In this document: positions 43,572 through 51,312 of the stretch, piece by piece | Numbering within the stretch: position 1 is the first letter of the stretch | How the letters are laid out: every line of letters begins with the position of its first letter | NCBI GenBank assembly: GCA_036513315.1 | Contig: DATBZF010000033.1 | Coordinates: 1-64,000, forward strand | Length of the DNA stretch: 64,000 nt | Source: Roseiarcus sp036513315 | GTDB lineage: Bacteria; Pseudomonadota; Alphaproteobacteria; Rhizobiales; Beijerinckiaceae | Direction of reading: 5' to 3' | Program-made: the position numbers and the translations under genes | The notes under the pieces: generated by a model | The model's input: only the letters and a program-made list of their open reading frames with translations | What the model was told of the DNA's origin: nothing | The model's database searches: none

Positions 43572-44015
43572 CTATAATCTGCGCCCCGCCACGAAGCCGG
43601 ATAGCAAGGCGAGCATGGCGAGTTGGAGCGGCGTCAGCTGCTTGGCGAGTTCAACGCCCAGCGCCAACGCGGCCCCTTGGGAGTTGGCCCCCGCGGCTTT
43701 CAAGGTTTCCGCGTCTCCAGTCAAACCTCCGGCGAGCGCCGAAGTCGGTACGGCCCGCGGCGCCAAGCCGATGCGGCGACAGCACAGGTAAAGGATGCCC
43801 GCCAATATGAAATAGATCGCGCTCAAGCCGATCGACGCGTTGATAATTCCATATTGCAGCCGCCAAGCCGCAAATAGCGCATATGTCGCGAAACCGAGGC
43901 CGATCGCCGCCGACAGAGCCGCCGCGAATACGAGCGCGGCGCGAATAGCCAAACGCCGCAGACGCTGTTGCGAACCTGCCGCCAGGGTCGACAAAAATTT
44001 GATGCCGGCTATCAC
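43572..44015 (-). CDS. DUF1469 / holin-X-like small membrane protein
   Basis: A 147-residue protein with two hydrophobic hairpins (about 25-50 and 58-80) of the kind grouped under the phage-holin superfamily III or YqjE. Despite the family name it is not phage-derived here. It overlaps the DUF883 gene upstream by 4 bp, the common pairing in which a ribosome-associated or envelope stress role has been proposed. Its position next to phyR suggests membership of the general stress regulon. Confidence 0.7.
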   Translation of the reverse strand: MIAGIKFLSTLAAGSQQRLRRLAIRAALVFAAALSAAIGLGFATYALFAAWRLQYGIINASIGLSAIYFILAGILYLCCRRIGLAPRAVPTSALAGGLTGDAETLKAAGANSQGAALALGVELAKQLTPLQLAMLALLSGFVAGRRL

Positions 44016-44326
44016 CGCGATTTGCTCATCATCCCAAGCGCGATTCCGATACCGGCGGCGATGAGCACCGCCGTCAGTGGGTTTCGTTCGATGCGGCGCT
44101 CAAGATCGGCGGCGGCGCCTAGCGCGCTGTCCTGCGCCTGGTTCGCCGCCTGCGCAAGCTGTTCGCGAGCATCGCCGACCGCGCCTCTAACGGCAGCGCC
44201 TGCGGAGTTGGCCTGGGCCCTCACAAGGCCAGCCATCGTGTCGCTCAGCCGCGCGATATCGGCGCGCAAAGCGTCGAGATCGGCGGAAAGGTCGGAGGCG
44301 GTGGGGTCACCGGTCTTAGTTGTCAT
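44012..44326 (-). CDS. DUF883 (ElaB/YqjD-like) protein
   Basis: A 104-residue protein: an amphipathic, Ala/Asp-rich coiled-coil region (about 10-75) followed by a C-terminal membrane anchor RNPLTAVLIAAGIGIALGMMSKSR, with the glycine pattern of ElaB/YqjD proteins, which tether ribosomes to the membrane in stationary phase. It is the first gene of the pair with the DUF1469 protein. A GCAAC-N16-CGTT sequence at 44561-44585, one mismatch from the EcfG consensus, lies upstream. Confidence 0.8.
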   Translation of the reverse strand: MTTKTGDPTASDLSADLDALRADIARLSDTMAGLVRAQANSAGAAVRGAVGDAREQLAQAANQAQDSALGAAADLERRIERNPLTAVLIAAGIGIALGMMSKSR

Positions 44327-44412
44327 TGAAATCTCCTATTGGTCGCAACCGTGGTCAAAGCATATCCCGCCGACGCTACAAGCGCCCGGCAGCGTGGACA
44401 GGCCAGGAATAA

Positions 44413-44535
44413 TCAAAATCGCGCCAGGCGCGCCCGCTGGCGAGCGGCCATTGCCAGCCTCACCGAAAGCCAGGGCGGCGGCGCGCAGAGCCCAAGTGAA
44501 ATGAGGACGGCGATAGAGGCTGCGCCAATTAACAC
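44413..44535 (-). CDS. Possible 40-residue membrane micropeptide
   Basis: A GTG at 44535 with GAGGA five bases upstream opens a 40-codon frame: one hydrophobic segment (LIGAASIAVLISLGLCA) then a basic tail ending RQRARLARF. The topology is that of a small single-pass membrane protein. It lies 87 bp before the DUF883 gene and downstream of a near-EcfG site, so it could be part of the same stress transcript. Support is limited to the ribosome site and composition. Confidence 0.35.
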   Translation of the reverse strand: MLIGAASIAVLISLGLCAPPPWLSVRLAMAARQRARLARF

Positions 44536-44560
44536 GGGAAGTCCTCACAGATTGGCTGAC

Positions 44561-44585
44561 AACGTTGAGCGGGTGAAAAGGTTGC
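44561..44585 (-). promoter_or_regulatory. Candidate EcfG promoter (one mismatch) before the micropeptide/DUF883 genes
   Basis: On the minus strand GCAAC (44585-44581), 16 bases, CGTT (44564-44561); the consensus -35 is GGAAC. It is oriented toward the micropeptide, DUF883 and DUF1469 genes. Confidence 0.4.
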
Positions 44586-44643
44586 CGAGAGGCCCCGCGA
44601 TGCAATTATAAGGCCTGCGAGATTAGTGGTGTGCAAGAATCAT

Positions 44644-46758
44644 TTACCGGCCACGCGGGAGGTCGACTGCTTTCGCGAGCTCCTCGTTGGCTTCGATGCT
44701 TTTCGAGGGCGCCCGGAGGCGCCAAGCCAATCCTTGGGCGTCGAAAGACAAATCGACGATGGCGTTCAAACGCTGCGACAGCATCTTTTCGATGATGACG
44801 CTGCCAAAACCACGCGAGGCCGGCGCTGCGGTGGGCGGGCCATCCCGTTCGATCCACTCCATTTCAAAGAGAGGTTCGGCGCCCGAATTGGTGAAGCGCC
44901 AGCCTATCGCGATGTGTCCGACCTCGTTGGAAAGCGCACCATATCTGACCGCATTGGTGAAAAGTTCGTGTAAGGCCATGCCGATCGCCTGCGTCGCTGT
45001 CGAATTCAGCAATACGTCGGCGCCTGCGATCTCGATGCGTCCTTTGTAAAGGCCAGATTGATGGCCCGTCTGTGATTGCACCAAAGGTTCCAGCCGGACG
45101 CCACGCCATTTCTCGTTGGTCAAAAGATCCTGACTCGCGGAAAGGCCGAGAAGACGCGCGGAGAATTTCTGCTCGAATTCGGCGGCGCTCGTACTTGAGG
45201 AGACCGTCTGACGCGCAATGGCTTGCGTGACCGCAAGGAGGTTTTTTGACCGGTGATTGACCTCGGTCATCAGGACGCGAATATGCTCCTCACGCATTTT
45301 GTGTTCGTGGATGTCAGTTGTCGTGCCGTACCATTTGAGAGGCCGCCCCGAAGAATCGCGTAAGAGAATCGCGCGACTCAGATGCCACGAATATCCTTTG
45401 CCGATGACCATCAGGCGATGCTCCATCTCGTAGGGTTCGCCCGCTTCGCTCGCCTTCAGCCATGCAGCAACCGTCCCACGCAAATCCTCAGGATGAATGA
45501 CGCCGTCCCAGTCCGTTCGGGTTAGGCCAACCTTGCCGTATTTTTCGCGGCGCGCGTTAGTGTAGTCCACCCGCCCATCGGGACCGGCGGTCCATACGAG
45601 TTGCGGCAAGCTGTCGGCGAGGACCCGAAACCGTTCTTCGCTGGCGCTGCGTTGCGCCTCGGCGGTTTGCCTTTGGTCCGCGCGTTCGCGCAGAAGCGAG
45701 GAGGCCTGCGCGAAGGCGTCCGACAACTCATCGAATTCGCGGACGCCGGTCGGGCTGGCGACGACGGGTTTCCCCTCGCCGATGTCCTTGGCGGTTGATT
45801 GCAGCGAACGCACGCCGACGGAGAGTCTTCGATTTACGAAAAAGGACAATATGAAACTCGCCGCCAGAGAGCCGGCGGCCAACAGACTCAAAATCCAAAG
45901 AGATCGCTGCAAGGATTCGTCGAGCACCTCGGCTTTAGCGGCGACCGAAACTGTCCAGCCATAGCCAATCCTGAGATAGGCGGAAACCACCTGTTCGCCT
46001 TCAAGCGAAATATTGTTCCCAATTGCTTCGGGCGCCCGCTCCATCGCCTCACGAAAGGACGCACTGGTTGGCGTGCCCGGCCGACCCCCGCGCTCAGGAA
46101 CGCGCGCAACGAATTGCCCGGCGCGATCGACAACCGCCGCGATCCAACCCACCGGGTATTTTTGGTTGCTGAGAAATCCCGAAAATTGGCGCGGGGAAAA
46201 CTTCAGAGCCAGGAGATAAAGGAGCTTATTGTCCTGAAAGATCGGCGTTTCAACGCTTGCAACGAGCATTCGTGAGGCGGGGTCGACGCCAACGTTCGAA
46301 AGGATCGGCATGTCGGCGGCAAAGGTTCGCACTTGCCGATCCGACGGATCGCTGGGGCGCATATCCAGATCCAAAGGATGCGAAGTGTCGAGAAGAGCCC
46401 TGCCATCCGGGGTCGAAACGACGAGCCAGGCGTCGGGCAAGCTGTTGAGTATTTCCGAAGCCGTGCGTCCGAATTCGGTCAAGTCTCCTTGCCGCAGCGA
46501 TCGCGAATGAGCAAGCGCATTGGAGATGACAAAGTATTTGTCGAGTTCGGTTTCGACGACGCCGGCGAGCGAATGGGTCGCAGCGAGAAGGAACGCGCGG
46601 CGCCCCTGACGCTCGGATTCTGCAAAGCGGCCGACCATGAAGAAGGACACTGCGATGAGCGGCAGCGCCACGACGAGCGTCAGCAACCCCAGGTGCTGTC
46701 TCAAAGACAGCGTTGCCTTTCTGTCGCCGATATGACGGTTAGGCGAACGCGCGATCAC
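44644..46758 (-). CDS. HWE/HisKA_2 sensor histidine kinase with periplasmic sensor, HAMP and PAS
   Basis: A 704-residue membrane kinase. The first membrane segment is at about 23-45 and a dCache-like periplasmic domain runs about 50-285. The second membrane segment is at about 290-312, followed by HAMP and a PAS domain (about 375-495) with the PAC end WYGTTTDIHEHK. The HWE-type kinase core has His in EVNHRSKNLLAVTQAIARQ and the N box in ALHELFTNAVRYG. The start is GTG at 46758, five bases after GGAG. Kinases of this class phosphorylate PhyR in other alphaproteobacteria, and proximity to phyR supports that partner. Confidence 0.85.
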   Translation of the reverse strand: MIARSPNRHIGDRKATLSLRQHLGLLTLVVALPLIAVSFFMVGRFAESERQGRRAFLLAATHSLAGVVETELDKYFVISNALAHSRSLRQGDLTEFGRTASEILNSLPDAWLVVSTPDGRALLDTSHPLDLDMRPSDPSDRQVRTFAADMPILSNVGVDPASRMLVASVETPIFQDNKLLYLLALKFSPRQFSGFLSNQKYPVGWIAAVVDRAGQFVARVPERGGRPGTPTSASFREAMERAPEAIGNNISLEGEQVVSAYLRIGYGWTVSVAAKAEVLDESLQRSLWILSLLAAGSLAASFILSFFVNRRLSVGVRSLQSTAKDIGEGKPVVASPTGVREFDELSDAFAQASSLLRERADQRQTAEAQRSASEERFRVLADSLPQLVWTAGPDGRVDYTNARREKYGKVGLTRTDWDGVIHPEDLRGTVAAWLKASEAGEPYEMEHRLMVIGKGYSWHLSRAILLRDSSGRPLKWYGTTTDIHEHKMREEHIRVLMTEVNHRSKNLLAVTQAIARQTVSSSTSAAEFEQKFSARLLGLSASQDLLTNEKWRGVRLEPLVQSQTGHQSGLYKGRIEIAGADVLLNSTATQAIGMALHELFTNAVRYGALSNEVGHIAIGWRFTNSGAEPLFEMEWIERDGPPTAAPASRGFGSVIIEKMLSQRLNAIVDLSFDAQGLAWRLRAPSKSIEANEELAKAVDLPRGR

Positions 46759-47224
46759 CAACGCTCCGTTTCCTTGCGCCTCATTGCCCTTGAGAGCGCG
46801 CAGTTTCTTGCGCCGAGCGCACTTACCTCCGTGGGCACGCCGCAGCGTCGCTTTGGGCGCCGGCTATGATCCGCAGCGCGAGAGGAGCAAACGAAAACAA
46901 CCCGGTCAAGACAAAGCGCGACGGTAATGAAGCGATTTCGCGACGGGAATTTCTTTGAAGAACACAACTTCCGATGCAGGGCCCCAGCCTTCGGCCTACT
47001 TGGTTCCTGGCCTTGAGATCCTTGGTCGCCCGCCCTTCAATATGCTTCCCCTGTAGCCATTGGTTCTAAGCTGAAGGCTGAACGACGGATCGCAATTACC
47101 AGCGCGATCATAATGCCTTTGGGGCTCCGACCGTTCCGTCCAGGGCAGAAAAATCGCGGCCTTTGCCGCGATGGGTTCGAAGGCGGGCATTCAGCACCGG
47201 AATCTAAGCCACAGCCCAAGTATT
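46759..47224. other. Intergenic region pckA / sensor kinase
   Basis: About 465 bp without a convincing gene. It holds the kinase promoter and the end of the pckA transcript. A GGAAC-N17-CATT on the minus strand (about 47137-47112) is a weak EcfG-like match far from the kinase start. The short frames have no ribosome site. Confidence 0.4.
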
Positions 47225-48838
47225 TTAGACCACGCTGATCCTGGGCGCCGGCGCCGCCCGGCGCACCTCTTCGTCGACATGCCTATCGAATTTCGCGAAG
47301 TTTTCGCGGAACATGCCGACAAGCCGTTTGGCTGTCTCCGCAAATTCGGCTTTGCTCGCCCAGGTTTTGATCGGCTCCAGAATGTGCGGCTCAACGCCTG
47401 GCACGGAAGTCGGCACAGCAAGACCGAAATGGGGGTCGGAACGAAAATTGGCGCGGTTAAGGGAACCGTCCATCGCGGCGGCGATGAGGCGGCGAGTTAC
47501 GCGGATCGGCATCCGGCGCCCGGTTCCATATTTGCCGCCGGTCCATCCCGTATTGACCAGCCAACAGTCGACGTGATGTTTTTCGATAAGATCGCGAAGC
47601 AGATGGCCGTAGACGGAAGGATGGCGCGGCATGAAGGGGGCGCCGAAACAGGTCGAGAACGTCGCCTGCGGCTCAATCACGCCTTTCTCGACGCCGGCGA
47701 CCTTAGCCGTATATCCCGACAAAAAATGATAGATGGCTTGGCTGGGATCGAGTTTAGCGATCGGCGGCAGGACGCCGAATGCATCGCAAGTCAGCATGAT
47801 GATGTTTTTGGGATGCCCGTCCCGCCCGGTCGCCGAAGCATTGGCGATGAAATCAAGCGGGTAGGCGATACGCGTATTTTCTGTCTTCGAACTGTCGTCG
47901 AAATCGGGCGCATGGGTGACCGGCTCCAGCGTGACGTTCTCCATCACTGTCCCGAAACGCTCGGTCGTCGCATAGATTTCGGGCTCCGCCTCGCGCGAAA
48001 GACGGATCGCCTTGGCGTAGCAGCCGCCTTCGAAATTAAAGATGCCGTGTCGGCTCCAACCATGTTCGTCATCGCCGATCAAGATTCTGGTTGAATCGGC
48101 CGAAAGCGTCGTCTTCCCGGTGCCCGACAGGCCGAAGAATATTGCAACTTCGTTTCTGCCTCCGGAATTGGCCGAGCAGTGCATCGGCATGACGCCCGCT
48201 TCCGGCAGGGTGAAATTGAGATAGGTGAAAACTGATTTCTTCATCTCCCCCGCATAGCTGGTGCCTCCGATCAACACGATGCGGCGCGAAAAATCGCAGG
48301 CGATGATCGTCTCGCCGCGGCAACCGTGGCGCTTGGGGTCCGCGCGAAAAGAGGGCAGGTCGACGATCGTCAGGTCGGGAATGAAGGAAGCAAGCTCCGC
48401 TGCCTCCGGGCGGATGAGCAGATTGCGAATGAACAGTGAATGCCAGGCGAGTTCCGTGAAGACGCGGGCTTTGACGCGCGCTGACGGGTCGGCGGCCGCG
48501 TGAAGGTCCTGCGCGAACAATTCTCGTCCCTTCGCATGGGCGATGAAGTCGGCAAGCAAGACGTCGAATTGAGCCGGCGATATCGCGCCATTGTTGTCCC
48601 ACCAGATCGCTTTTTCCGTGGCGGCGTCGCGGACGATGAACTTGTCTTTCGGGCTGCGTCCGGTATGCGCGCCTGTTTCGGCGACCAGAGCGCCCCCAGC
48701 GGCGATCCTCGCTTCAGATCGTCGGAGCGCCTCGCCATAAAGCTGCGGCGCCTGGAAATTCCAATGCAGCGCCCGCAACCCCTCGAAGCCGAAGCGATCG
48801 GCGCCAAAGGCGGAATTGAATGTGCCCGTTTGCTTCAT
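47225..48838 (-). CDS. pckA: Phosphoenolpyruvate carboxykinase (ATP)
   Basis: It converts oxaloacetate to PEP for gluconeogenesis. The 537 residues show the kinase-1a loop GLSGTGKTTLSAD, HCSAN, the metal site around YFLSGYTAKVAG (here YHFLSGYTAKVAGVE) and FGAPFMPRHPSVYG. The ATG at 48838 has GGGAGGATC upstream and begins MKQTGTFNSAFGADRFGFEG; the open frame extends 70 codons further without family resemblance. It is monocistronic. Confidence 0.95.
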   Translation of the reverse strand: MKQTGTFNSAFGADRFGFEGLRALHWNFQAPQLYGEALRRSEARIAAGGALVAETGAHTGRSPKDKFIVRDAATEKAIWWDNNGAISPAQFDVLLADFIAHAKGRELFAQDLHAAADPSARVKARVFTELAWHSLFIRNLLIRPEAAELASFIPDLTIVDLPSFRADPKRHGCRGETIIACDFSRRIVLIGGTSYAGEMKKSVFTYLNFTLPEAGVMPMHCSANSGGRNEVAIFFGLSGTGKTTLSADSTRILIGDDEHGWSRHGIFNFEGGCYAKAIRLSREAEPEIYATTERFGTVMENVTLEPVTHAPDFDDSSKTENTRIAYPLDFIANASATGRDGHPKNIIMLTCDAFGVLPPIAKLDPSQAIYHFLSGYTAKVAGVEKGVIEPQATFSTCFGAPFMPRHPSVYGHLLRDLIEKHHVDCWLVNTGWTGGKYGTGRRMPIRVTRRLIAAAMDGSLNRANFRSDPHFGLAVPTSVPGVEPHILEPIKTWASKAEFAETAKRLVGMFRENFAKFDRHVDEEVRRAAPAPRISVV

Positions 48839-49297
48839 CTTGCGATCCTCCCGCGATTCTGACTTCGGCGCCGCCGGCCCCGGCATCCGACGCTTCCAAG
48901 GCAATGTAGTCTGCTTGAGTTTTGCCGACAAAGGGGCGGCGACGCCAGCGCCTGTCGACCTGCCTCCCTTCGGCCGATTGCGCGATCGTGCAACGCGCGA
49001 CGGAGCGCGGCAAGGCATGCCGAGGCCGGTCCCGTCTCTCTTCACCAATTAGGGAGAATCCGGCGGCCTCCAAATATCCCGGCCAAACCGGCTTCGCCTA
49101 TTGGCTATGACAATATTGGGGCGAACTCGGTCCCTATTGCGAGTCGACCCGGATTCTTCAATTTTAGGATTTTTCGTCCACGCGCCACTGCGCGCATAGC
49201 AGCTGTCTGACCTCGACAAGCGTTCCGCCAGATCTCGCAGTTCGCCCGGCGCGCGGAAGCGCCGGGCGAACTGCGCATAATTGCGAGAGGATCCGCG
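48839..49297. other. Intergenic region carD / pckA
   Basis: About 460 bp. It contains the carD terminator hairpin (49236-49275) and, nearer pckA, its leader and promoter, which I could not pin down. AT-rich sequence lies around 49105-49175. No gene is recognised. Confidence 0.5.
49236..49275 (-). terminator. Strong terminator hairpin after carD
   Basis: A 15-bp perfect stem, CGCAGTTCGCCCGGC (49236-49250) with its complement at 49261-49275, extended by two inner pairs, 22 bp after the carD stop. There is no U tract, but the stem is very stable. Confidence 0.65.
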
Positions 49298-50542
49298 TTA
49301 AGCGGCTTCCTCGACGTCTGAATCGCCGGCGCCCGGCGCCGCAGCGTCGCTCTCGATCTTGGGGCCGCGCCGTTGACCTTTTTGCAGTTGCGCGTCAATC
49401 GCTTTCAACGCTTCGCCCTCGGTAAGCTTTTGAACGACGGCGACTTCACGCGCCATCCGATCGAGCGCTGCTTCATAGAGCTGCCGCTCCGAATAGGATT
49501 GCTCAGGTTGTGCTTCAGATCGATACAGGTCCCGCACCACTTCGGAGATGGCGGCAAGATCGCCTGAATTGATTTTCGTCTCATATTCCTGCGCGCGTCG
49601 AGACCACATCGTCCGTTTGATGCGGGCTCTCCCCAACAAGATGTCGAGCGCCTTCTTCACGACGTCCGGCTCGGCCAATTTGCGCATGCCGACGCCCGCG
49701 ACCTTGCCGGTCGGAACGCGAAGGGTCATCTTGTCCTTCACAAAGGTGATGACGAAAAGTTCGAGCTTGAAGCCGGCGACTTCCTGCTCTTCGAGAGCCA
49801 CGATCTGACCGACGCCATGCGCGGGATAGACGATGAACTCGTTGGTCTTGAAGCCATGGCGAGGGGCGCCGTTCTTCGCAGGCTTTTGGACCACGGCCTC
49901 TTCGGAAATGGCGGCGGCCGGCTTTTCCATCGCCGGCGCCTTCACCGGCCGCAAAGCGGCGGCGGGCTCCAATCCGATCACCGTGGCGGGCGGATTGACG
50001 GCCTTCGCCGGCGCGCTCGCATGAGTCCGGCTATCGCCGGCCGCGGGCGTCTTGCCCGGCGCCGCAGGAATCTTGCTTTGAATTGTTTTCGCTTGAACCG
50101 ATGCCGACAATCTCTCTTGTCCCTTCTTCTCGTTCTCAGATTTCTTTTTCGCAGCGCTGGCTATGACGCGCTCCTTCGATTGCGAAGCGGTGGACCGAAC
50201 ATTGGTTTTCGACGCTCCTTTCGCATGTTGCAACTTCGGCGCCGACGCGCTCTTCTTCTTGGTCGTTTTGGCGGCCGCCTTGACGGCTGACTTCGCCGCC
50301 GAGGCGACGCGGCTTGATTTTGCGTGCGCCGCCTTGGCTTTCGCCGCCGTCTTGCGGCTCGAAACCTTGGCCGTTTTTGTCGCTTTGGCTGCTACTTTTT
50401 TCACCGACCGGGCCGGCTTGCTGATTTTCGCGGAAACCTTCGCGTCCTTGCCTTTGCTTGTCGCACTAGACTTTGGCGATCGTTTGATAGCTTTCGCTGG
50501 ACGGTTCGAGGTTTTCTTTGGCGCTTTTTTCCGAGTCGACAT
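49298..50542 (-). CDS. carD: CarD-family RNA polymerase-binding regulator with long basic N-terminal tail
   Basis: CarD-type proteins bind the RNA polymerase beta subunit and stabilise open complexes. The CarD module is in residues about 228-400: FIVYPAHGVGQIVALEEQEVAG in the RID, then KMTLRVPTGKVAGVGMRKL and a helical DNA-contact domain including RTMWSRRAQEYETKINSGD. The first 225 residues are extra: 1-140 are 26 per cent Lys with Ala, Ser and Thr, like a histone H1 tail, and 140-225 are Ala/Pro-rich. Ordinary alphaproteobacterial CarD is under 200 residues. The start has AGGAGAAGG upstream. Confidence 0.92.
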   Translation of the reverse strand: MSTRKKAPKKTSNRPAKAIKRSPKSSATSKGKDAKVSAKISKPARSVKKVAAKATKTAKVSSRKTAAKAKAAHAKSSRVASAAKSAVKAAAKTTKKKSASAPKLQHAKGASKTNVRSTASQSKERVIASAAKKKSENEKKGQERLSASVQAKTIQSKIPAAPGKTPAAGDSRTHASAPAKAVNPPATVIGLEPAAALRPVKAPAMEKPAAAISEEAVVQKPAKNGAPRHGFKTNEFIVYPAHGVGQIVALEEQEVAGFKLELFVITFVKDKMTLRVPTGKVAGVGMRKLAEPDVVKKALDILLGRARIKRTMWSRRAQEYETKINSGDLAAISEVVRDLYRSEAQPEQSYSERQLYEAALDRMAREVAVVQKLTEGEALKAIDAQLQKGQRRGPKIESDAAAPGAGDSDVEEAA

Positions 50543-50857
50543 GGCCGACCTTCTCCTGAAACCGAGCGCGTCGAGCCAACGATAAGTTCACGAACCTCAC
50601 GGCTCGATCACTCGCGACTCGGTCACCCGTAATCCACAGCGCGACCGACCCGAAAGCGGGGGCGCGTTAACGAACAATTCCGTGCGGCAGGAGCAAAAGC
50701 CTATGCGCGCAAGGGCTCGATTCCGCCCCAGAAAATTGTTCGTTAAAACAAGGTTTAACACAAAATGCATGAAAAATCAAAGGCGATCTCTCGCATGCGA
50801 CAGGATGGTTCACCTATTTGGTTAACGCGGCGATGGACCACGAGGTCGATGTCGCGG
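50543..50857. other. Intergenic region fdxA / carD with a long inverted repeat
   Basis: TTAACGAACAATT at 50667-50679 is the exact inverse of AATTGTTCGTTAA at 50734-50746, 54 bp apart. Further TTAA-containing motifs are at 50743-50759 and 50819-50825. The region lies downstream of fdxA and upstream of carD on the minus strand and must contain the carD promoter. No gene is seen. Confidence 0.5.
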
Positions 50858-51196
50858 TCAGTCGCCTTGTCCAGGTTTGGGAGAAAAGAAGGCTTCCAGC
50901 TTGCCCGGGCGGCCATCATAGTCTTTCGCGTCGGCCTCCGGCTCCCGCTTTATCGTAATATTGGGCCAGACCTTTGCATATTCCCCATTCAAGCGAAGCC
51001 AATTCTCAAGATTTGGTTCTGTATCCGGCTTTATCGCTTCCGCGGGACATTCCGGCTCGCAAACGCCGCAATCGATGCACTCGTCCGGGTGAATGACAAG
51101 CATGTTCTCCCCTTCGTAGAAGCAGTCGACCGGGCATACTTCGACGCAATCCAGATATTTGCACTTGATACAATTTTCGATCACCACATAGGTCAT
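50858..51196 (-). CDS. fdxA: Seven-iron ferredoxin FdxA
   Basis: A 112-residue cytosolic 7Fe-8S ferredoxin ([3Fe-4S] plus [4Fe-4S]). The N-terminal MTYVVIENCIKCKYLDCVEV and CPVDC, then CIDCGVCEPECP, give the FdxA ligand pattern. WLRLNGEYAKVWPNI is the usual C-terminal extension. The start is the ATG at 51196, seven bases after GAGGA; a GTG two codons earlier is too close to it. It normally sits between an S4-domain gene and carD in this group; here the S4 gene is missing. Confidence 0.95.
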   Translation of the reverse strand: MTYVVIENCIKCKYLDCVEVCPVDCFYEGENMLVIHPDECIDCGVCEPECPAEAIKPDTEPNLENWLRLNGEYAKVWPNITIKREPEADAKDYDGRPGKLEAFFSPKPGQGD

Positions 51197-51312
51197 ATTC
51201 ACATCCTCGCGACGGGCTTCTTGTCGCCTAGCAAAGTTAACCGATCATTCGCCCCAAATACATGTGGACATCGGCCGCGGTCGCCGGCCTCCCGGCGCCC
51301 GGGCATCGGGCG

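Noticed and set aside
43572..44015. Prophage holin
   Set aside because: Holin-superfamily naming only; paired with DUF883 and no other phage genes nearby.
44336..44605. 89-codon minus frame before the DUF883 gene
   Set aside because: No ribosome site and random composition; the 40-codon frame in another phase is better supported.
47112..47137. EcfG promoter for the HWE kinase
   Set aside because: GGAAC-N17-CATT has a mismatched -10 and lies about 350 bp from the start codon.
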